Origin: Apostichopus japonicus
Lineage: Eukaryota; Echinodermata; Holothuroidea; Aspidochirotida; Stichopodidae
DNA: 64,000 nucleotides
Direction of reading: 5' to 3'
Assembly (NCBI RefSeq): GCF_037975245.1
Contig: NC_092572.1
Coordinates: 22,124,489 to 22,188,488, forward strand
In this document: positions 58,036 through 64,000 of the stretch, one piece after another
Layout of the letters: each line of letters opens with the position of its first letter
Numbering within the stretch: position 1 is the stretch's first letter
Program-made: the position numbers and the translations under genes
Notes under the pieces: model-generated
The model's database searches: none
The model's input: only the letters and a program-made list of their open reading frames with translations
Told to the model about the DNA's origin: nothing

Positions 58036-58391
58036 ACTATTGCATTATCTCAGCATATGTCTTTGCTTGTAAGAGAGACATTCCTTATGTCAAACTTCAT
58101 TACCCTCCTAGTACCTAGAACCAATGGGGTTACCTATGCCAACCTTGCTTTTTCAGTTTCTGGTCCCAAATTGTGGAATTCCCTCCCAAATCATTTAAAA
58201 TGTATACCTATTAAATCACTTTTCAAATCTAAACTAAAAGCATACCTCTATACTAAACATTTTTCAATTTGATTTGTAATTATTTTTCATTGTTGCATTA
58301 TTGTTTTTGATTTTCTTTCTATTCAAACTATACTGTACGGCACTTTTGACAACTATTTTGTTTATATATAATTAGCGCATTATAAATCTTA
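58036..58391 (+). mobile_element. CR1/L2-type LINE fragment, C-terminal coding and tail
   Basis: The frame 58057-58272 encodes VPRTNGVTYANLAFSVSGPK then LWNSLPNHLK and SLFKSKLKAYLYTKHF: the same diagnostic C-terminus as at 34250 and 51451 but a different subfamily. The 3' UTR ends ATTAGCGCATTATAAATCTT and passes directly into the ATT array. Confidence 0.88.
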
Positions 58392-58500
58392 GTTATTATT
58401 ATTATTATAATTATAATTATTATTATTATTATTTTAATTATTATTATTATTATTATTATTATTATAGTTATAATTATAATTATTATTATTATTATTATTG

Positions 58501-58536
<36 letters not shown>

Positions 58537-58540
58537 TTAT
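58392..58540. repeat. (ATT)n microsatellite expanded from the LINE tail
   Basis: About 150 bp of ATT trinucleotides with TAATTATAA interruptions. It starts exactly at the LINE 3' end, so it probably grew from the tail. The poly-isoleucine minus-strand frame across it is an artefact. Confidence 0.95.
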
Positions 58541-59050
58541 GAGGTTATTCCTGTTTGCGGTGTCCAGAGCAGTCAAACTCCATTCAAAGACACCTGAAAA
58601 ACCATAGCTTGACACACAGTTATGGCAATTAAGTGCAGGAATATAACACTATCGATTGCAGGCAAAGAAAATAGCCAGTTTGCCTTACATTGCAGCTTTT
58701 TTAAGCTTGGTAGTAGTCATGAAAAATGCTTTATTATTGAGCAACAATTTATGAATTGTGGTTAATTGTTGACTTTTACAGAAAAAAAATCCCTTCTATC
58801 TCTCACTGCATTGTTTAATACAATTTGTTCTATAACTCAGTATTTTGGGTCTAAAAATTTGTGGGAACCAAACACAATCTGACGGATATTAATGAATGTC
58901 ATAATGCGTTTATACATTGTGAAACAAATCTACTATTCTGTGTTGAATGATTCTATAAAAACATAATATATTGAAATTGAAGAAAAATATCTAAATATGT
59001 CAATCCCTGAATAGGTTACTTGAAAATAAAAGAGTTCTTTGATTTGTAAT
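58541..59050. other. AT-rich stretch, nothing recognised
   Basis: No feature supported. Confidence 0.45.
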
Positions 59051-59128
59051 TGTAGCCGAGTGGTGTAGAGATATAGACGAGAAGGACACTAAGGCTTCTA
59101 CTGGATAATGTCATGTATTCAATCCGTG
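59051..59128 (+). tRNA. tRNA(Ser/Leu)-like remnant
   Basis: TGTAGCCGAGTGG is a good A box of the long-variable-arm tRNA type; GTATTCAATCC at 59115 is B-box-like with a mismatch. Spacing fits a class II tRNA. No acceptor stem and no T-run terminator, so a SINE head or pseudogene is likely. Confidence 0.3.
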
Positions 59129-59469
59129 AAAACTACAAAAAATATATTTATAAATTCTCTATTAATATACAAATATATCACAAAATAATCAATAAATCGC
59201 AAGCAGCACAAAGCATACAAAGCACACCCTGGCACAAGTAACATGTATAATATAAAGTATACATATAGCAGAACTCCGATCACACAACTGACCCTGTGCA
59301 GATCTTGAACGCCAGTGAGCTCCCCGATCTCTCCATATGCCACATGAAGGAACGACCAAACAGAGGGCATGACCCCACACACTGAATAAACATGGGGCAC
59401 CCTCTCATCAGCCAAGAAGAAACACACTCTCTTACAGTAATTATGTTTAGCATGTCCAGCAAGATACAT
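59119..59469 (-). CDS. Unrecognised 116-codon minus-strand open frame
   Basis: It is among the longest frames not explained by low complexity. The first part has CKRVCFFLADERVPHVYSVC, VWSFLHVAYGEIGELTGVQD and LHRVSC; the second part is hydrophobic (LLYVYFILYMLL), driven by AT-rich DNA. The region is less AT-rich than its surroundings and other frames are open too. The frame lies next to a tRNA-like sequence, so it may be the body of an unrecognised retroelement. No domain recognised. Confidence 0.15.
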   Translation of the reverse strand: MYLAGHAKHNYCKRVCFFLADERVPHVYSVCGVMPSVWSFLHVAYGEIGELTGVQDLHRVSCVIGVLLYVYFILYMLLVPGCALYALCCLRFIDYFVIYLYINREFINIFFVVFTD

Positions 59470-61062
59470 AACATCTTACATATTTACTGATATTCCTACA
59501 GTAGTCCCTACCAACATGCTCTGCATTCTGTGCACAATGCAAGTTGATCTGGAGGGAAGCTGTTCACATCAATTACTGTAATAAATTTGATATTCTGAAT
59601 CCATTGTTTGGCCTTTCTCCAATTTTTGTAAACATTACTCATGGATCGCTCTATATTTGCAACTTCTAAAGGTCTTCCTTGCTACCGAAGCATTTTCCAA
59701 ACCCAGGAGTATCAATAATAATACTCGTTTTATATTTCTTTTTCATTTTTATCATAATAAAATTCAACTTCCCACTTTTCTGCCCCGAATTCCGAAGTAG
59801 CTTTTTTCACGTAGGTTCGATAAGTAGGCGTATAATAGGGACCGTGAATGTTTTCCCATGATTGATTATTACCTTAACCACATGTGTGCACAGTCACGTT
59901 CCATTTCAACTGAAATTACCCCCGATGAAAACTTTCCATGTGCTGACAATAATTCCGTCCTCAGAGACACTCCTTCTGCTTCCCAGTTTGTCGTTTCTGG
60001 TGTATTTTGACAAATCATGTGATCATTGCGCCTCCCAACGGCCTCAGAATGGCTCCAAGTTTATTTGTCCCCATTAAAGTTTTTTTCTTTTCCACCCAGA
60101 AAATTTATAAATTGCTTTCATAGCAAAAGAATGAGGCAAACAGGCAGCTGCTACTATGAAACAAAAGTAGGTTTTCTCTGCAAAACATCCAGTTTGGTAA
60201 AATATTGCAAAAAAGCTGAGCTGAGAGAATCCTATATCATACAAGACAAATGATGCATTTTGATGGGGCCAAATTTGGCACGAGTGTATACGTGAGTGAT
60301 TGCTGTATGTAATTACTGCTAAAGAAATATATTTTTATCAAATTTGCAATTCTAAGTTGCCTGGGATGAACCAAGATCATGTAAGTGACAAATATGAACC
60401 CAACGTGGCCTATTACCTTTGGAACTTACATATATCCACAGAGCTCACCCAAAAAAAAAAAAAAAAAAAATTAAGCTTTTGCTTCTATAATGCAGATCAT
60501 TTCAACAATTTTTGATGTTTAATATCATTTGAAATATTTGGTTTTCCTTTGCAGTTCTTAGAAATCAAGCTTTCTGTTGTTGTCATTTTATTTACTTGTA
60601 ATTCTTCTTATCTCATTTATTTGGTTTCATTTCTTTCATTGATTTTGCTTGCTCGGAAACGTTTAGTATTTCCTTATATTTCGCTCTTGTTTTTTCTCAT
60701 TTCTTTTAATTCATATGTAGAAATGAGTACTGTCTACTATTAACAAGCTAATCAATAACCTTGAGTACTTTCACATGGCACAAGAAAGGAAGAAAATGTC
60801 ACTATCATTACTGTAAGAATGACTCTTTGATATGTTAGACTTTTCTTGAAGGGAGAGGAAAAGGTTGTAATGTGTGGGTGTGAGCAGTTCAACCAGCTGT
60901 AATGAACTTGGAGAACATTTACTTTAAATGGAATCATGTTTTCACTTATTATCCACAGAGACCAAAATTAAAAACCGTTACCTTGTGGTCAGTGATTCAA
61001 AACCTTGAGTAAAGTCACAATATCATTTAGGCCAATATTTCAAGATATTGTTTTTGGAGTAC
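59470..61062. other. AT-rich stretch, nothing firm
   Basis: Poly-A run at 60451-60470. Several T-rich hydrophobic frames (60300-60743) reflect base composition. Confidence 0.45.
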
Positions 61063-63122
61063 ATTTCTATATCAATCAATATATCATGTCAGTAGACACA
61101 GACATCTCAAACAGGATATGTAAATTTGTAGACATATCTGTAGAAGCAGCCATCTTATGTAGGATATGTACATTTGTATATCTATCAATATATTATATCT
61201 GTAGAAGCAGCCATCTCCTATAGGATATGTACATTTGTATATCTATGAATACATTATATCTGTAGAAGCAGCCATCTCCTGTAGGATATGTATATTTGTA
61301 TATTTATCAATATATTATATCTGTAGAAGCAGCCATCTTATGTAGGATATGTACATTTGTATATCTATCAATATATTATATCTGTAGAAGCAGCCATCTC
61401 CTGTAGGATATGTACATTTGTATATCTATCAATATATTATATCTGTAGAAGCAGCCATCTTATATAGGATATGTACATTTGTATATCTATCAATATATTA
61501 TATCTGTAGAAGCAGCCATCTCATGTAGGATATGTACATTTGTATATCTATCAATATATTATATCTGTAGAAGCAGCCATCTCATGTAGGATATGTACAT
61601 TTGTATATCTATCAATATATTATATCTGTAGAAGCAGCCATCTCATGTAGGATATGTACATTTGTATATCTATCAATATATTATATCTGTAGAAGCAGCC
61701 ATCTCCTGTAGGATATGTACATTTGTATATCTATCAATATATTATATCTGTAGAAGCAGCCATCTCCTGTAGGATATGTACATTTGTATATCTTTCAATA
61801 TATTATATCTGTAGAAGCAGCCATCTTATATAGGATATGTACATTTGTATATCTATCAATATATTATATCTGTAGAAGCAGCCATCTCATGTAGGATATG
61901 TACATTTGTATATCTATCAATATATTATATCTGTAGAAGCAGCCATCTCATGTAGGATATGTACATTTGTATATCTATCAATATATTATATCTGTAGAAG
62001 CAGCCATCTCATGTAGGATATGTACATTTGTATATCTATCAATATATTATATCTGTAGAAGCAGCCATCTCATGTAGGATATGTACATTTGTATATCTAT
62101 CAATATATTATATCTGTAGAAGCAGCCATCTCATGTAGGATTGCAGATTTGTATATCTATCAATATATTATATCTGTAGAAGCAGCCATCTCATGTAGGA
62201 TATGTACATTTGTATATCTATCAATATATTATATCTGTAGTTGCAGCCATCTCCTGTAGGATATGTACATTTGTATATCTATCAATATATTATATCTGTA
62301 GAAGCAGCCATCTCATGTAGGATAAGTACATTTGTATATCTATCAATATATTATATCTGTAGTTGCAGCCATCTCCTGTAGGATATGTACATTTGTATAT
62401 CAATCAATATATTATATCTGTAGAAGCAGCCATCTCATGTAGGATATGTACATTTGTATATCTATCAATATATTATATCTGTAGAAGCAGCCATCTCATG
62501 TAGGATATGTACATTTGTATATCTATCAATATATTATATCTGTAGAAGCAGCCATCTCATGTAGGATATGTACATTTGTATATCTATCAATATATTATAT
62601 CTGTAGAAGCAGCCATCTCCTGTAGGATATGTACATTTGTATATCTATCAATATATTATATCTGTAGAAGCAGCCATCTCATGTAGGATATGTACATTTG
62701 TATATCTATCAATATATTATATCTGTAGAAGCAGCCATCTCATGTAGGATATGTACATTTGTATATCTATCAATATATTATATCTGTAGAAGCAGCCATC
62801 TCCTGTAGGATATGTACATTTGTATATCTATCAATATATTATATCTGTAGAAGCAGCCATCTCATGTAGGATATGTACATTTGTATATCTATCAATATAT
62901 TATATCTGTAGAAGCAGCCATCTTATGTAGGATATGTACATTGTATATCTAACAATATATTATATATATGTAGAAGCAGCCATCTCCTGTAGGATATGTA
63001 CATTTGTATATCTATCAATATATTATATCTGTAGAAGCAGCCATCTCATGAAGGATATGTACATTTGTATATCTATCAACATATTATATATGTAGAAGCA
63101 GCCATCTCCAATAGGATATGTG
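61063..63122. repeat. 61-bp satellite array, about 34 copies
   Basis: GTAGAAGCAGCCATCT recurs every 61 bp. The unit also contains AGGATATGTACATTTGTATA and CTATCAATATATTATATCTG. Variants at the CTCATG, CTCCTG or CTTAT(A/G) position and a GTTGCAG variant mark subtypes, some repeated at fixed spacing. Units at both edges are most diverged. Confidence 0.96.
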
Positions 63123-64000
63123 CAATTGATTCACCTAACATTGTCGAGTCTTTCTGGTTTCATTTGGAAAGTCTTTTATGACACCAAGCTCATCTAATGA
63201 AGTCAGCCACCCAAGCAGATAAACCTTTAAGACAAATAAAGTTTTTTTTTTCTCCCTGCCCTTTCAGCGGCAAATTTCTCTCTCTTACTCAGATTGTCAG
63301 ACTGAAATCATTATTATTTTCTCCTATTCCGGCTGTTTTGTTTCATGGCCAATTATCTTCTTCGTGAGCTGTTGCTGAGTTTTGTTCAAATATAAAATTA
63401 ATATTATTTTGACCTTGCAATCAACGAGGAGATATATAGTTTGTTTATTTCCAACGTCTCGGAAAGACTTTGCTTGCGGATGTGAGTTGGAATTGGTTCA
63501 GAAACATTTTGAAATAAAGTCAGTATTGAAGGCAATATATGCCTTGTTTGTAGAAACTATAGAAAGTAAAGAAAAGTAATGTAAAGGATGATTAGTTAAG
63601 GGATATTTTGCACTTCAATTTCACAAGGTAGCCCAAACATGTTCCATTTCATGTAAATAATTAATGTTTTAAACCCTTATCATTGTTGAAGTGGCTTCAA
63701 GTAGTTAATTAGTTACACCTCAGAAGTAAGTGTTTAACTAGTGAAACATGAAATGAATGCCTTCGTACTAAAAGAAATATCCAACACACATACCGTTCAA
63801 AGACACATTTTTGTCCTTTTTTTATCAGAATGAATGTTTTAGTATACTGCCCTGATATGAGATAATGGTGAAACATCACATTGACATTAGGAGATGGGGG
63901 AGGGGGGGGGGGGTTAAGAGATTGTTCAAATGAGACTGACATCAGATTTTAAAACATAATGGTGTTTTTTTTTTTTAAGTTAAACACAAATACCTCTCAG
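63123..64000. other. AT-rich stretch, nothing recognised
   Basis: Oligo-G run at 63900-63912. Frames at 63382-63579 (plus) and 63709-63942 (minus) lack motifs. Confidence 0.45.

Noticed and set aside
58328-58615. 95-codon isoleucine-rich frame
   Set aside because: Translation of the (ATT)n microsatellite.
60549-60743. Possible membrane-protein exon after a good acceptor (TTTCCTTTGCAG)
   Set aside because: Hydrophobicity is explained by T-rich DNA; no donor and no conserved motif.
61063-63122. Regularly spaced repeat resembling a CRISPR array
   Set aside because: The units are contiguous with no unique spacers and the genome is animal; it is a satellite. The same applies to the 31-, 40-, 65-, 80-, 144- and 146-bp arrays.

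Overview
This is eukaryotic nuclear DNA from an animal. It is AT-rich, has no compact operon-like coding, and has no open reading frame longer than about 160 codons. It is crowded with tandem arrays, tRNA-derived SINEs, 3' ends of CR1/L2-type LINEs and small terminal-inverted-repeat (TIR) transposons. The SINE types, and the LINE tails that carry a GCGCTATATA-like motif before ATT repeats, suggest a marine invertebrate deuterostome. An echinoderm, possibly a sea cucumber, is my best guess, made from memory of such repeats and not from a search. The window looks intergenic and/or intronic.

Layout, left to right. 0.8-2.8 kb: a 146-bp satellite of about 13 copies, itself an ancient dimer. 4.8-5.3 kb: SINE copies. 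5.7-6.0 kb: a 31-bp minisatellite. 9.7 kb: a pure G/A tract. 10.7 kb: a full-length SINE. 11.05-22.56 kb: a block whose two edges carry matching inverted repeats, possibly one large transposon. It holds a family of 197-bp and about 445-bp satellites sharing one core, a 0.7-0.8 kb duplication with a decayed and an intact copy of a small minus-strand exon, and minus-strand splice and promoter-like signals near its right end. 24.0 kb: a SINE. 25.8-26.6 kb: a 40-bp array. 27.2-27.6 kb: a possible plus-strand promoter and first exon. 28.8-33.0 kb: a cluster of DNA transposons, two of them with exact 8-bp target duplications. 34.3 kb: a LINE end. 35.7 kb: a foldback element. 37.7-38.5 kb: a tRNA-like sequence and a second SINE family. 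39.4 kb: an octamer cluster. 42.4-47.1 kb: a LINE end, three TIR elements, an 80-bp array and a 65-bp array. 48.2-49.8 kb: a candidate exon and a 475-bp triplication. 51.5-52.0 kb: a LINE end interrupted by a SINE tail. 53.4-54.0 kb: a SINE and a 24-bp-arm palindrome. 55.2 kb: a small candidate exon. 56.0-57.4 kb: a ~144-bp array. 58.0-58.5 kb: a LINE end with an expanded ATT tail. 61.1-63.1 kb: a 61-bp array of about 34 copies.

No complete, confidently identifiable protein-coding gene is present. Two tentative transcription units are proposed. One is on the minus strand inside the 11.05-22.56 kb block. The other is on the plus strand, with an untranslated first exon at 27.2-27.6 kb and phase-compatible exons at 48.2 and 55.2 kb. 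Both rest on splice-site and reading-frame signals only. Tandem repeat periods were counted directly from the text. Family names of mobile elements come from recalled hallmarks and were not checked against a repeat library.
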